A DNA stretch of 64,000 nt from Palsa-504 sp963767565 (GCA_963767565.1 CAVYEG010000012.1:124001-188000), one strand, 5' to 3'. Numbered from the stretch's first letter, positions 33,489-42,989 are shown. Numbers and translations are program-made. The notes: generated by a model not told the origin, from the sequence alone.

Positions 33489-34472
33489 TCAGGGCTGGCC
33501 CTGCACGGTGATCCGGTAGACGCTGACCTGGTAGGTTCCGGCGGAGTCGGGTGGCAGCTTGGTGAACCAGATGAGCACATAGCGGGCGGTGGCCGGGGTG
33601 GCCAGGCCCAGCTGCACGGTGCCGCCAGGTCCTGACGAGGTGGCGACAGTGTGCAGGTCGGCCAGCACGGCGCGGGTGCCGGTACGCACCTGGAGGTCGG
33701 CGCCGCGGGCGCCGCCCAGGGACAGCCGCACCGAGGTCACCGTGACCGTCCGGCCCATGTCGAGCAGCAGCCCGGTGCCGGACTGCAGGTCGCCGAAGTT
33801 CGCGCTGGCGTACCAGTCGCTGATCCACGGCGTGGCGGGGTCACCGGCCACGGCCCGCCCCGCCTGGCTGGGATGGTCGCCGTCGGCCGTCCCGGCCGGG
33901 CCGAAGGCGGCCACGCTGGCCAGCGACAGGGCTTGCGCCGCGACCGGGCTGGCCGTGGGGGCAGGCGTGGCACTGGGCGGCGTCGTGCTCGGCTGGGCCG
34001 TGCTGGCCTGGACCGCCGGAGCGCTGGACGGCGCGGCCGGCCCGCTGGTCACCTGGTGCGGGCTGGTGGCGGCGGCCGTACGCGCCGGGTGTCCCGCCCC
34101 GGAGATGAACTTGTAGCTGGCGAAGCCGAGGACGGCCAGGACCACTACGGCCAGCAGCGCGGTCCACCGGACCCGCCGCCGCTCGCGGGTCCGGAGCGGC
34201 ATCGCCGGCGAGAACGCTTCGGCCGCGGTTATCTCCTTGGCTGATTTCCAGGTCGAGTCGAACTCGTCGATCAGCGGCTGGGGATCCTCGCCGATCGCGG
34301 TGGCCAGGGCGCGGATGTGCCCGCGGGCGTAGAAGTCACCGCCGCAGGCCGTGTAGTCATCCTGCTCGATGCCTTCGATGATGTTTTCCCTGATGCGGGT
34401 GCGCTGGCTGAGCTCCGCGACGGACAGGCCCGCCCGGCGGCGGCCGGCGGCGAGCGTCGCGCCGATGCTCAC
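33489..34472 (-). CDS. RodZ-like HTH membrane protein
   Basis: 327 aa. The N-terminal HTH_25 domain (GATLAAGRRRAGLSVAELSQ, then IRENIIEGIEQDDY and DFYARGHIRALA) spans about 1-70. One transmembrane helix lies at about 103-122, then a Pro/Ser/Thr/Ala-rich stalk (about 130-180), then a beta-rich extracytoplasmic domain (about 195-327) resembling a discoidin/F5-8C-like or DUF4115-type fold. Same layout as the cell-shape factor RodZ. It is upstream of and antisense-adjacent to none; it sits 80 bases after purE on the same strand, so it may be the last gene of a purK-purE-rodZ order or have its own promoter. Confidence 0.82.
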   Translation of the reverse strand: MSIGATLAAGRRRAGLSVAELSQRTRIRENIIEGIEQDDYTACGGDFYARGHIRALATAIGEDPQPLIDEFDSTWKSAKEITAAEAFSPAMPLRTRERRRVRWTALLAVVVLAVLGFASYKFISGAGHPARTAAATSPHQVTSGPAAPSSAPAVQASTAQPSTTPPSATPAPTASPVAAQALSLASVAAFGPAGTADGDHPSQAGRAVAGDPATPWISDWYASANFGDLQSGTGLLLDMGRTVTVTSVRLSLGGARGADLQVRTGTRAVLADLHTVATSSGPGGTVQLGLATPATARYVLIWFTKLPPDSAGTYQVSVYRITVQGQP

Positions 34473-34552
34473 ACGCGCCTCCCAGGCCGGCCGACATACC
34501 TCGTCAAAGGGCTGGCAGGGAGCATGCCCCGTCTACGGGACTCTAAGCAGGG

Positions 34553-35119
34553 TTAGTCCTCGCGCCGGGCCCGCAGCGCGGCACCCTTGGCCCGGGCCGC
34601 CTCGGCCAGTCCGGCGGCGAAGGCGGCCAGCCGGGCCCGCAGTTCCAGGCCATCCGGGCCGCCGGCGGTGGCGAGAATGCGGACCGCCAGCAGGCCCGCG
34701 TTGCGGGCGCCGCCGACTGCTACGGTCGCGACCGGGATGCCGGCCGGCATCTGGACGATCGACAGCAGCGAGTCGAGCCCGCTCAGGCTGGCCAGCGGCA
34801 CCGGCACCCCGATGACCGGCAGCGTCGTGACCGAGGCGAGCATGCCGGGCAGGTGCGCCGCGCCGCCCGCGCCGGCGATGATGACCCGCAGGCCGCGGCC
34901 TTCGGCCGAGGACCCGTACTCGATCATGTCCCGCGGCATCCGGTGCGCGGACACCACGTCCGCCTCGTACGGCACGCCGAACTCGGCCAGCGCCTCGGCC
35001 GCGGCCTTCATCACCGGCCAGTCCGAGTCGCTGCCCATGACCACGCCGACGAGAGGTGGGGTGGAGGGGGCGGCCGCCTCGGGCGGGGTGCGGCGGGGAG
35101 CGGAACCGGGGTCCGTCAT
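34553..35119 (-). CDS. purE: 5-(carboxyamino)imidazole ribonucleotide mutase
   Basis: Converts N5-CAIR to CAIR in de novo purine synthesis, acting with PurK. 188 aa. The substrate-binding signature GVVMGSDSDWPVM, ADVVSAHRMPRDM with the catalytic His, and IAGAGGAAHLPGMLAS are all present. The N-terminal ~22 residues are Pro/Ala-rich and non-conserved. The ATG overlaps the purK stop (ATGA), giving a purK-purE operon. Confidence 0.96.
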   Translation of the reverse strand: MTDPGSAPRRTPPEAAAPSTPPLVGVVMGSDSDWPVMKAAAEALAEFGVPYEADVVSAHRMPRDMIEYGSSAEGRGLRVIIAGAGGAAHLPGMLASVTTLPVIGVPVPLASLSGLDSLLSIVQMPAGIPVATVAVGGARNAGLLAVRILATAGGPDGLELRARLAAFAAGLAEAARAKGAALRARRED

Positions 35120-36387
35120 GTGCCGTCCTCCTTGCCCCAGCGGAGGTAGCTGGCGGCGCGGCGGGCCCGGTCGGCCAGTCCGCCCGGGTCATCGCCGGTC
35201 ACGGTGACGTGGCCGATCTTGCGGCCGGGGCGGACGCGCTTGCCGTACATGTGCACCTTGACAGCCGGGTCGGCGGCCATCACGTGGATGTACCGGTCGT
35301 AGACCTCCGCGTCGTCGCCGTCGCCGCCGAGCACGTTGGCCATCACGGTCACCGGGGAGGCCAGCGCGGGTGAGCCGAGCGGCAGGTCGAGGACGGCCCG
35401 CAGGTGCTGCTCGAACTGGGAGGTCCTGGCCCCCTCGATGGTCCAGTGGCCGCAGTTGTGCGGGCGCATGGCCAGCTCGTTGACCAGCAGCCCGGCCCCG
35501 GTCTCGAACATCTCGACGGCCAGCAGCCCGGTCACGCCGAGCTCTTCGGCGATGCGCAGGGCCAGCTCCTGGGCCTGCGCCGACCGGCCGGGAGCCAGGC
35601 CGGGCGCAGGCGCGATCACCTCGCGGCAGATGCCGTCCCGCTGGACCGTCTCCACCACCGGGTACACCGCGCCCTGGCGGTGCGGCGAGCGAGCGGCCAG
35701 CACGGCCAGCTCACGGTCGAAGGCCACGTACTCCTCGGCCATCAGCGCCACGCCGTGGGCCAGCACCTCGCGGGCCTCGCCCGGCGAGGCGCACATCCAC
35801 ACGCCCTTTCCGTCGTAGCCGCCGCTGACCGCCTTCAGCACCACTGGCCACCGGCCCGCGGCGAAGGCCTCGACCTCGGCCAGCCCGGCCACCGGCGCGA
35901 ACCGGGGGCAGGCGATGCCCAGGCCGGCCAGCCGCTCGCGCATGGCCAGCTTGTCCTGGGTGAACCGCAGCGCGGCGGCGGACGGCCTGACCTGGACGCC
36001 GGCGTCCTGCAGCGCGGCCAGGTGCGCGCCGGGCACGTGCTCGTGGTCGAAGGTGAGCACGTCGCAGCCGGCCGCGAAGCCGCTCAGGTCATCGAGCGAG
36101 CGGTAGTCCCCCAGCTGGGTACCCGCGGCGACCTGGGCGGCGCTGTCGGCCCCCGATTCGGCCAGGACGCGGAAGCCGACGCCGAGCCCGGTGGCAGCCG
36201 CGGCGGTCATCCGGGCCAGCTGGCCGGCGCCGACCATCCCGACCACGGGCACGCCGACCACGCTGGCCACGGGCACTCTGGCCACGGGCACTCTGACCAC
36301 GGGCGCGCCGGGCGGGACCTGGCCGGGCGGGACCTGGCCGGGCAGTGCCTGACCGGAAGGGGCCGGCTCACCGGGTGAATCGGTCAC
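35116..36387 (-). CDS. purK: N5-carboxyaminoimidazole ribonucleotide synthase
   Basis: ATP-grasp enzyme making N5-CAIR from AIR, bicarbonate and ATP. 423 aa. The conserved protein begins at VVGMVGAGQLARM; ATP-grasp motifs are VLKAVSGGYDGKGVW, AEEYVAFDRELAV, EMFETGAGLLVNELAMRPHNCGHWT (split here by eye) and SQFEQHLRA. The first ~40 residues before the Rossmann start are repeats (GQVPPGQVPPG, VPVARVPVASV) encoded by tandem DNA repeats. Several in-frame GTG codons there make the true start uncertain. Upstream partner of purE. Confidence 0.94.
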   Translation of the reverse strand: MTDSPGEPAPSGQALPGQVPPGQVPPGAPVVRVPVARVPVASVVGVPVVGMVGAGQLARMTAAAATGLGVGFRVLAESGADSAAQVAAGTQLGDYRSLDDLSGFAAGCDVLTFDHEHVPGAHLAALQDAGVQVRPSAAALRFTQDKLAMRERLAGLGIACPRFAPVAGLAEVEAFAAGRWPVVLKAVSGGYDGKGVWMCASPGEAREVLAHGVALMAEEYVAFDRELAVLAARSPHRQGAVYPVVETVQRDGICREVIAPAPGLAPGRSAQAQELALRIAEELGVTGLLAVEMFETGAGLLVNELAMRPHNCGHWTIEGARTSQFEQHLRAVLDLPLGSPALASPVTVMANVLGGDGDDAEVYDRYIHVMAADPAVKVHMYGKRVRPGRKIGHVTVTGDDPGGLADRARRAASYLRWGKEDGT

Positions 36388-36583
36388 GCACCGTACCCTA
36401 CGGGACCGGCAGGCACGCAGGTGAGCAGGGCGAGGAGCACGGACCGTTCGGTAGCTAGCTTTTCGTACAAGAACCGGGGCGGGACGGAGGCCTGGAACGG
36501 GTCGCTGACACGAAAGTTAACATCCGGGATATACCAGGCCAGGGTTGCGGACTTATGATCACGGCAACCGAAGGAGCGGGCCA

Positions 36584-38005
36584 ATGGCAACACGTGACCA
36601 GGACGTTCAGGTCGGCACGGCGGAGGGGGTCCTCGTCCGCGAGGGCAGCTACGGCACGCAGGTCATGACCGTCGAGCCGGGCGGCGCCGAGTTCATCCCG
36701 CTGAACGAGCGGCACGGGCGGCCGCTGCAGCTGTTCTGGACCTGGACCTCGCCGAACATGGAGTTCGCCACGATCTTCGTCGGCGTGCTCGCGGTGGCGG
36801 GGTTCGGCATGGGCTTCTGGTCGGCGGCACTGGCCCTCGTCCTGGGCAGCGCCATCGGCGGCATCACCCAGGGCATCTTGTCGCTGCGCGGCCCGAAATA
36901 CGGGGTGCCGCAGATGGTGCTGAGCCGGCTCGGGTTCGGCTACTGGGGCAACGCGCTGCCCGCCGGGCTGAACTCGGTCACGGCCGGGATCGGCTGGTTC
37001 GCGGTGAACAGCGTCAGCGGCGCGCTGGCGCTGAACGTGCTGACCCACCTGCCGCAGGTGCTCTGCCTGCTCATCATCGTCGCGGTGCAGGTCTCGGTGG
37101 CGTTCTTCGGCTACAACCTGGTGCACGTCTTCGAGCGGTACGCGTTCCCGATCCTCACCGTCATCTTCCTGATCGCGGCCGGGGTCATCTTGAGCAAGGC
37201 CCATCCCGGCGCGCACCACAGCACGATTCCCGGCGCGTTCCTGCTGACGTTCGGCGCGTCGTTCGGCTACGCGGTGGGCTGGAACCCGTACGCGTCCGAC
37301 TACACCCGGTACTTCAAGCCGGATTCCAGCAAGCGCGCGATCGCCTGGTGGTCCGGGTCCGGGCTGTTCCTGTCCTGCGCGCTGCTCGAGATCGTCGGCG
37401 CGGCCGTCGGCACCGCCGTCAACGCGGACAAGGCCCTGGCCGGTCCGGGCGGCATGACCGGGCTGCTGGCCACCCCGCTGGCCGACCTGACGCTGCTGGC
37501 CATCGCGCTCGGCGCGGTCTCGGCGAACGTGCTCAACATCTACTCAGGCGCGCTGTCGTTCACCGCGATCGGCATCAAGCTGCCGTTGTCGCTGCGCCGG
37601 GCGATCGTGGCCCTGGGGTTCGGCACCATCGGGTTCTTCCTGGCCTGGAGCGCCCTGTCCAACGCGGGCAGCAAGTACGAGAACTTCCTGCTCATCATCG
37701 CGTACTGGATCGCCCCGTGGCTGGCCGTCTACTTCTGTGACCAGCTGCTGCGGCGCAAACCGGACGAGGCGCTGCTGTTCGCTACCCGGCGGACGAACTG
37801 GGCCGGGCCGGTGGCCATGCTGGCCGGCATGGGCATCTCGATCTGGCTGTTCTCCAACCAGACCGAGTACCTCGGCGTGGTGCCCACGCACATCCCGTCC
37901 GTGGGCGACCTGACCTTCGAGGTCGGGTTCGTGATCACCGCCGTGGTCTACCTGGGCTGGCATCTGGTGGCCGGGACCGGGCGGGAGAACACGCTGGCCG
38001 GCTGA
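36584..38005 (+). CDS. NCS1-family nucleobase (cytosine/purine) permease
   Basis: 473 aa, about 12 membrane helices, CodB/Fur-like. Characteristic segments: WTSPNMEFATIFVGVLA (helix 1), FGYWGNALPAGLNSV, VGWNPYASDYTRYFKP (substrate-binding helix 6 loop) and NVLNIYSGALSF. The ATG at 36584 has a perfect AAGGAG 8 bases upstream. Divergent from purK-purE across 196 bases, so uptake of a nucleobase and de novo purine synthesis could share regulation. Exact substrate (cytosine, uracil, purine or allantoin) not decided. Confidence 0.9.
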   Translation: MATRDQDVQVGTAEGVLVREGSYGTQVMTVEPGGAEFIPLNERHGRPLQLFWTWTSPNMEFATIFVGVLAVAGFGMGFWSAALALVLGSAIGGITQGILSLRGPKYGVPQMVLSRLGFGYWGNALPAGLNSVTAGIGWFAVNSVSGALALNVLTHLPQVLCLLIIVAVQVSVAFFGYNLVHVFERYAFPILTVIFLIAAGVILSKAHPGAHHSTIPGAFLLTFGASFGYAVGWNPYASDYTRYFKPDSSKRAIAWWSGSGLFLSCALLEIVGAAVGTAVNADKALAGPGGMTGLLATPLADLTLLAIALGAVSANVLNIYSGALSFTAIGIKLPLSLRRAIVALGFGTIGFFLAWSALSNAGSKYENFLLIIAYWIAPWLAVYFCDQLLRRKPDEALLFATRRTNWAGPVAMLAGMGISIWLFSNQTEYLGVVPTHIPSVGDLTFEVGFVITAVVYLGWHLVAGTGRENTLAG

Positions 38006-38177
38006 GCTCCGGTGTCAAAGCTCCGGGTTTTCAAAGCCCCGGTTTCAAACGGCGAGCTGAGGAAAGGGTAAGGCGGCACCCAGCCAGGGCCGGTAGCATA
38101 TGCAGGTCGTGCTTGGAGCCTGTCGGGGATGATGCGCAGGCTTGCCCACCTGATCCGCGCCGAAAGGACTTCTCTCC

Positions 38178-38810
38178 ATGCCCTTGCTGGCCAGCCTCCA
38201 CCGGCGGTTCAAGGAGCTGATCCCAGAGCTAGCGAAGTTCGGCGTCGTCGGGCTGATCGGGTCGATCATCGACCTGGGTGGTGCGGACTACCTGCATGTT
38301 CACATGGGCATCGGGCCGATGGTGTCCAAGGCGCTGTCCATCACGGCCGCCACCATCGTGACCTACCTGGGCAGCCGGTTCTGGACGTTCCGGCACCGGG
38401 TGAACCAGGCCCTGTTGCGCGAGGGCATGCTGTTCGTGGTGCTGAACGTGACCGGGCTGGTCATCGCCGAGGCGGTGATCGCGTTCACCACCTACGGGCT
38501 GGACTACAAGTCGGAGCTGGCCTACAACGGGGCCAGCGTGGTGGGTACCGGGCTCGGCACGATCTTCCGTTACTTCTCCTACAAGAAGTGGGTCTTCCTG
38601 GCCGGCGCGCCTGGTACGGCCGTGGCGGCCGGCGAGGCGGCGGTGTCCGGGATCGTCGATCCCGCCGAGACCAGCCCGGCGGGCGCGGCCCTGGCCGGCG
38701 TGGCCGACGCGGAGCTGGCCGGCGCGGAGTTGGCCCAGACGGGGGCCGAGAGCTACGGGCCGTCCTGGGAGCACCTGGAGCCGGCCGATTCCGAGGGCCA
38801 GCGGCGCTAA
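38178..38810 (+). CDS. GtrA-family membrane protein
   Basis: 210 aa. Four-helix GtrA domain (about 20-145): ELAKFGVVGLIGSIIDLGGA, TIVTYLGSRFWTFRHR, SYKKWVFL. GtrA proteins are thought to move polyprenyl-linked sugars across the membrane for cell-wall or glycan decoration. The last ~65 residues are an acidic Ala/Gly-rich tail specific to this protein. AAAGGA precedes the start. The gap before it (38006-38177) carries three degenerate ~15-base direct repeats around CCGG-TTTCAAA. Confidence 0.9.
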   Translation: MPLLASLHRRFKELIPELAKFGVVGLIGSIIDLGGADYLHVHMGIGPMVSKALSITAATIVTYLGSRFWTFRHRVNQALLREGMLFVVLNVTGLVIAEAVIAFTTYGLDYKSELAYNGASVVGTGLGTIFRYFSYKKWVFLAGAPGTAVAAGEAAVSGIVDPAETSPAGAALAGVADAELAGAELAQTGAESYGPSWEHLEPADSEGQRR

Positions 38811-38837
38811 CTGCCGGGTTCGCCTGGCTGGTCGTAG

Positions 38838-38889
38838 CGGGGCGCTTATGCGGGGCGCTTATGCGGGGCGCTTATGCGGGGCGCTTATG
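38838..38889 (+). repeat. 13-bp tandem repeat, four copies, at a histidine kinase 3' end
   Basis: Four perfect head-to-tail copies of CGGGGCGCTTATG (38838-38850, 38851-38863, 38864-38876, 38877-38889). The last copies contain the TAA stop of the histidine kinase on the minus strand; each unit supplies an in-frame-independent TAA, so expansion would not extend the protein. Confidence 0.9.
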
Positions 38890-39889
38890 CGGGGCCGCGG
38901 ACCGGCTGGGTGCCGGGTTCCGGCGGGCGCCGGGGCAGGAACACGCCGAACGTGGCCGGCTTGGCCTTGACCAGGACGACCCGGCCGCCGTCGGCCGCGG
39001 CCATGGTCCGGGCCAGCGCCAGTCCCAGCCCGGTGCCCTCGGGGCGGCCGCTCACGCTGCGCTCGAAGATGCGGGAGGCGAGTTCCGGCGGCACTCCCTT
39101 GCCTTCGTCCCTGACCTCGATCACCACCGAACGCTCGTTCTGCGAGGTCTGGATGGTGACCGTTCCCCCGCCGTGCATGAGCGCGTTGTCCAGCAGCGTG
39201 GCCAGGACCTGAGCCAGCCCGCCCGGGGTGACGTGCGCCTGCAGGCCGCGGACGCCGATGACCACCAGCTTGCGCTGGGCGCGGCGGAAGGCGGGTTCCC
39301 ACTCGACGACCTGCTGGCTGACGATCTCGTCGATGCCGGTCAGCGCGGCCGCGGCCGCGGTGGCCCGGCGGGCCGGGCTCAGCAGCTGGGTGACGACATC
39401 GGCGAGGCGTTCGGCCTGGGTCAGCGCGGCGCTGCCTTCTTCACGCACCACGTCCGGGTCGTCCGCCGCGGCGATCATCTCCTCCAGCCGCATGGACAGC
39501 GCGGTCAGCGGGGTGCGCAGCTGGTGCGAGGCGTCGACGGCGAGCTCACGGTCGGCGGCCAGCAGGCCGGACAGCCGGCGGCCCGAGCTGTCCAGCCCGC
39601 CGGCCAGCTGATCCAGGTCGGCCACTCCGTACCGGCGGCCCAGCGGGCGCGGGTCCCCGCCGCCCAGCCGCTCGGCGGCTTCGGCCAGTTCCTCGACCGG
39701 CCGGGCCAGCCGGTCCGCGAGCAGCCCGGCCAGCGCGGCGGCCGCGCCGGCGGCAACGACCATGGTCACGGCCACCAGGGCTACCCAGCCCGCGCTGCGG
39801 CCCGCGGCGGCGGCCAGCGCGGGCACGCCGACGACCGCGACCGCACCGGCCGCCACGGCAGAGCCCCAGAGCCACAGCTTCTTGCGCAT
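38885..39889 (-). CDS. Sensor histidine kinase of an OmpR-type two-component system
   Basis: 334 aa. Two N-terminal helices (about 7-28 and 33-58) with almost no loop between them, so it is an intramembrane-type sensor. A HAMP-like linker (RLARPVEELAEAAERLGGGD) leads to H-box ASHQLRTPLTALSMRLEE (phospho-His about 121), N-box LLDNALMHGG, G1 VRDEGKGVPPEL and G2 EGTGLGLALARTM. Downstream of its response regulator on the same strand (58-base gap). The last codons run into a 13-bp tandem repeat. Confidence 0.92.
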   Translation of the reverse strand: MRKKLWLWGSAVAAGAVAVVGVPALAAAAGRSAGWVALVAVTMVVAAGAAAALAGLLADRLARPVEELAEAAERLGGGDPRPLGRRYGVADLDQLAGGLDSSGRRLSGLLAADRELAVDASHQLRTPLTALSMRLEEMIAAADDPDVVREEGSAALTQAERLADVVTQLLSPARRATAAAAALTGIDEIVSQQVVEWEPAFRRAQRKLVVIGVRGLQAHVTPGGLAQVLATLLDNALMHGGGTVTIQTSQNERSVVIEVRDEGKGVPPELASRIFERSVSGRPEGTGLGLALARTMAAADGGRVVLVKAKPATFGVFLPRRPPEPGTQPVRGPA

Positions 39890-39947
39890 CGGTCAGCCCG
39901 CGACGGCCGCGGAGAACTGGGGCGGGCCGGGGCGGGTGGCGTGGCGG

Positions 39948-40619
39948 TCAGTCGCCGCGCTCAAAGCGGAACCCGACGCCTCGGACCGTGGTGATGTACC
40001 GGGGGCTGTGCGCATCATCGCCGAGCTTGCGGCGCAGCCACGAGATATGCATGTCGAGCGTCTTGGTGGACGTCCACCACTTGGCGTCCCACACCTCGCG
40101 CATGATCTGCTCGCGGGTGACCACCTTGCCCGCGTCCCTGAGCAGGATCCACAGCAGGTCGAACTCCTTGGTGGTCAGGTCGAGCTCGGCGTCGCCGTGC
40201 CAGGCCCGGCGGGCGTCCGGATCGATCCGGACGCCGAGCACGGCCGAGCCTTCGGCCGTGCCGCGGCGCAGCAGGGCGCGGACCCGGGCCAGCAGTTCGG
40301 CCAGGCGGAACGGCTTGGTGACGTAGTCGTCGGCGCCTGCGTCCAGCCCCACCACCGTGTCCACCTCGTCGGCACGCGCGGTGAGGATCAGCACCGGGAC
40401 GGCGTACCCGCCGGCCCGGACCCGGCGGCACACCTCGAGCCCGTCGAGTTCCGGCAGGCCGATATCCAGCAGGATCAGGTCGACGCCTTCCCCCAGCGCC
40501 CGGTCAAGCGTGGTCGGCCCGTCCGCCGTGACGTCCACCTCGTATCCCTCCCGGCGCAGGGCGCGAGACAAGGGTTCGCTGATAGAGGTGTCATCCTCGG
40601 CGAGCAGTACGCGGGTCAT
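39948..40619 (-). CDS. Response regulator, OmpR/PhoB family
   Basis: 223 aa. Receiver domain: VLLAEDDTSISEPL, phospho-Asp in LILLDIGLPELDG (about 54), Thr in LTARADEVD and Lys in YVTKPFRLAELL. C-terminal winged helix: LTTKEFDLLWILL, KWWTSTKTLDMHISWLRRKL and RYITTVRGVGFRFE. First gene of a regulator-kinase operon; the ATG start is preceded by an A-rich stretch (40620-40650) that is the most A/T-rich local DNA and probably the promoter. Confidence 0.95.
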   Translation of the reverse strand: MTRVLLAEDDTSISEPLSRALRREGYEVDVTADGPTTLDRALGEGVDLILLDIGLPELDGLEVCRRVRAGGYAVPVLILTARADEVDTVVGLDAGADDYVTKPFRLAELLARVRALLRRGTAEGSAVLGVRIDPDARRAWHGDAELDLTTKEFDLLWILLRDAGKVVTREQIMREVWDAKWWTSTKTLDMHISWLRRKLGDDAHSPRYITTVRGVGFRFERGD

Positions 40620-40745
40620 GGCTAAATAGTAAAGGAACGGTAAAAAAATTGCCGCTATCAGAGGGCCACGAGATTCGGCCGGGATGCCTGAGGTACCCGC
40701 TGCGGGCGGGGAGCGGCGGACGGAGGAAATCCCTGGGCCGGAGCG

Positions 40746-41264
40746 CTACGGCTGGTTCCGCTCCTGGCGGTCCAGCCGCTGGTGCTCGTCTTCGACCAGC
40801 CGGAACAGGGTGGCCTGCACGCTCTCGACGTGCGGGATCTCCCGCAGCACGATCTGGCCGTGCTCGCCCGCGGACTCGACCACCAGCCGGCCGCAGCCCA
40901 GGATCCGGTCCAGCACGCCCTTCTCGAACGACACGTCGTTGATCCTGGTCAGCGGGATGTCGCGGCCGCGCCTGGTCACGATGCCGTACCGGGTGCGCAG
41001 CCGCTTGGTGGTCAGCTCGTAGGTCGTGGTGCGCCAGCGCAGCACCGGCCCGATGAGCCACAGCATCAGGACCAGGATCGCCACCACGGCCACGGCCAGC
41101 CGCCCCGCGGCGGCCGCGCGGCCCGACGGGATCACCACCTCGGCGACCAGCGCGACCGCGACCACGAGTATGGCGATCAGCACCGGGCGGACCAGCACCT
41201 TCCAGTGCGGGTGCAGGACCAGGACGGGCCGTTCGTCCTCGGTCAGCGCAAACTCACGAGCCAT
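40746..41264 (-). CDS. PH-domain (bPH2/YdbT-type) membrane protein
   Basis: 172 aa. Two adjacent membrane helices (about 26-48 and 55-78), followed by a bacterial PH domain: TTYELTTKRLRTRYGIVTRR, RDIPLTRINDVSFEKGVLDR, GRLVVESAGEHGQI. The function of such proteins is generally unknown. The ATG at 41264 was chosen; an open frame far upstream runs antiparallel through a repeat-rich spacer (41265-41371, units of GCGAGGCCGGGCGCG) and birA. Same strand as birA and the editing protein. Confidence 0.87.
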   Translation of the reverse strand: MAREFALTEDERPVLVLHPHWKVLVRPVLIAILVVAVALVAEVVIPSGRAAAAGRLAVAVVAILVLMLWLIGPVLRWRTTTYELTTKRLRTRYGIVTRRGRDIPLTRINDVSFEKGVLDRILGCGRLVVESAGEHGQIVLREIPHVESVQATLFRLVEDEHQRLDRQERNQP

Positions 41265-41371
41265 ACCGCACAATATGGCACGCGCCGGTGCGTTCGGCGC
41301 GCAGGCGCGGGGCCGGGCCCAGCGGCGAGGCCGGGCGCGGCGAGGCCGGGCGCGGCGGGGCCGAGCGCGGT

Positions 41372-42262
41372 TCAGCGCAAGTGCACGACGTCGCCGGCGG
41401 CCACGGCCAGTTCGGCGGCCGGGGACTCGCGGACCAGCAGCCTGCCGTCCGGGTCGATCCCGGTGGCCAGGCCCACCAGGTGCTGGCCGCCGGGCCTTTC
41501 CACCCGGACGCGACGGCCGAGCGTGGCCGACAGCCGGGTGTACTCCGCGTGCAGGCCGGATCGTTCGGCATCGCCAAGAACCTGACACCAGGCGCGGTAC
41601 CGGCGCTCGAAGCCGGCCAGCAGGTCGGCGAGCAGCGCCTCCCGGTCCAGCCGGTCCGAGCCGGACAGCCGCAGCGAGGTCGCGGCCAGCGCGCCGGGGC
41701 CCGGCGGCGGCAGCTCCCCCGGGCCGGTGGAGACGTTGAGGCCGATGCCGACCACCACCGCCTGGCCGGCCGCCTCGGCCAGGATGCCGCCTAGTTTGGC
41801 GCCGTCGATGAGCACGTCGTTCGGCCATTTGAGGGTGGCGTCCACCCTGGCTACGGCCCGGACGGACGACGCGGCGGCCACGCCGGCCAGCAGCGACAGC
41901 CAGCCGCGGCGGGCGGGCGGCACGTCCTGCGGGCGCAGCAATACGGAGAAGGTCAGTGCGGCGCGCGACGGCGCCACCCAGGAGCGGCCCATCCGGCCGC
42001 GGCCCGCGTCCTGCTGCTCGGCGGCCAGCACCGCGCCCTCCGGCTCGCCGTCGGCCGCCCGGGCCAGCAGGTCGGCGTTGGTGGAGCCGGTTACGGCGGT
42101 CACGTCGACGGCCCGCCACAGGCCGCCGGGCCGGATCACAGCCGCCCGCAGCGCCGCCGCGTCCAGAGCCGGGCGGTCCGGGGCCGGGCGATCGGGGGGC
42201 AGGCGATCGGGAGGCAGGCGATCCGGGGCCGGGCGATCTGCGGACGGGCTAGGGCTGGTCAC
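41372..42262 (-). CDS. birA: Biotin--[acetyl-CoA-carboxylase] ligase
   Basis: Attaches biotin to the carrier domain of acyl-CoA carboxylase alpha chains. 296 aa, class I (no N-terminal DNA-binding HTH). Motifs: VTGSTNADL, AEQQDAGRGRMGRSW (biotinyl-AMP loop), TLKWPNDVLIDGAKLGGIL (catalytic Lys) and VVVGIGLNVS; a C-terminal SH3-like domain ends VAAGDVVHLR. The N-terminus is extended by PDRLPP/PDRPAP repeats encoded by a tandem array. Its start overlaps the preceding AlaX-like gene by 14 bases. Carboxylase beta and epsilon genes are nearby. Confidence 0.94.
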   Translation of the reverse strand: MTSPSPSADRPAPDRLPPDRLPPDRPAPDRPALDAAALRAAVIRPGGLWRAVDVTAVTGSTNADLLARAADGEPEGAVLAAEQQDAGRGRMGRSWVAPSRAALTFSVLLRPQDVPPARRGWLSLLAGVAAASSVRAVARVDATLKWPNDVLIDGAKLGGILAEAAGQAVVVGIGLNVSTGPGELPPPGPGALAATSLRLSGSDRLDREALLADLLAGFERRYRAWCQVLGDAERSGLHAEYTRLSATLGRRVRVERPGGQHLVGLATGIDPDGRLLVRESPAAELAVAAGDVVHLR

Positions 42263-42989
42263 TGACGCGGATGCGCAGGCGCCGGAAGCCCTTGCCCTTG
42301 CTCTCGATCTTGAACACCTCGATCCGGCCTACCGCGCTGGTCGAGGCGACGTGAGTGCCGCCATCGGCCTGCTGGTCCAGGCCCACGATGTCGACGATCC
42401 GGACCTCCTTGACCTCCGGCGGCACCAGGTTGGTGGCGGTCCTGATGATGTCGGGCAGGGCGAACGCCTCGTCCCTGGGCAGCACGCGCACGTCGATGCG
42501 CCGGTCGGCGCTGATCTCGGTGTTGCAGGCCGTCTCGACCGCGTCCCGGAAGCCCTCGGGCAGGTCCGGCAGGTTGAAGTCCATGCGCGCGAGCAGCGGC
42601 TCCATGCTGCCCCCGGTGACCAGGGCGCCGAAGTCGCGGAACACTACGCCGCACAGCACGTGCAGCCCGGAGTGGGTGCGCATCAGGGCCGTCCGGCGCT
42701 CCTCCTCCACCGCGCCGCGCACCGCGGTGCCCGGCGGCGGCAGCGGGTCGCCCTCGGCCGGGATCAGGTACAGGTCGTCGCCCTTGCGCGCGCCGGTGAT
42801 CCGGGTCTGCACGCCGCCCCACAGCAGCACCCCGTGATCCGGCGGCTGACCGCCGCCGCCCGGGTAGAACGCCGACCGGTCCAGCACGATGCCCTCGGCG
42901 TCGGCAGCCAGCACCGCGGCGTCCCACTCGCGCAGCGTCTGGTCGTCAAGCTCGAGCCGGTGCGTGCGCCATTGCGTGTCGTCGGTCAT
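42249..42989 (-). CDS. Alanyl-tRNA editing protein, AlaX-like
   Basis: 246 aa. Trans-editing hydrolase that clears Ser/Gly-tRNA(Ala). Motifs: LDRSAFYPGGGGQPPDHG (N-terminal glycine-rich region), zinc ligands in RTHSGLHVL (HxxxH), and DGGTHVASTSAVGRIEV where the usual CGGTHV Cys is replaced by Asp. The loss of that Cys, normally a zinc ligand, is noteworthy but is seen in some AlaX subfamilies. Start at ATG 42989. The 3' end overlaps birA. Confidence 0.88.
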   Translation of the reverse strand: MTDDTQWRTHRLELDDQTLREWDAAVLAADAEGIVLDRSAFYPGGGGQPPDHGVLLWGGVQTRITGARKGDDLYLIPAEGDPLPPPGTAVRGAVEEERRTALMRTHSGLHVLCGVVFRDFGALVTGGSMEPLLARMDFNLPDLPEGFRDAVETACNTEISADRRIDVRVLPRDEAFALPDIIRTATNLVPPEVKEVRIVDIVGLDQQADGGTHVASTSAVGRIEVFKIESKGKGFRRLRIRVSDQP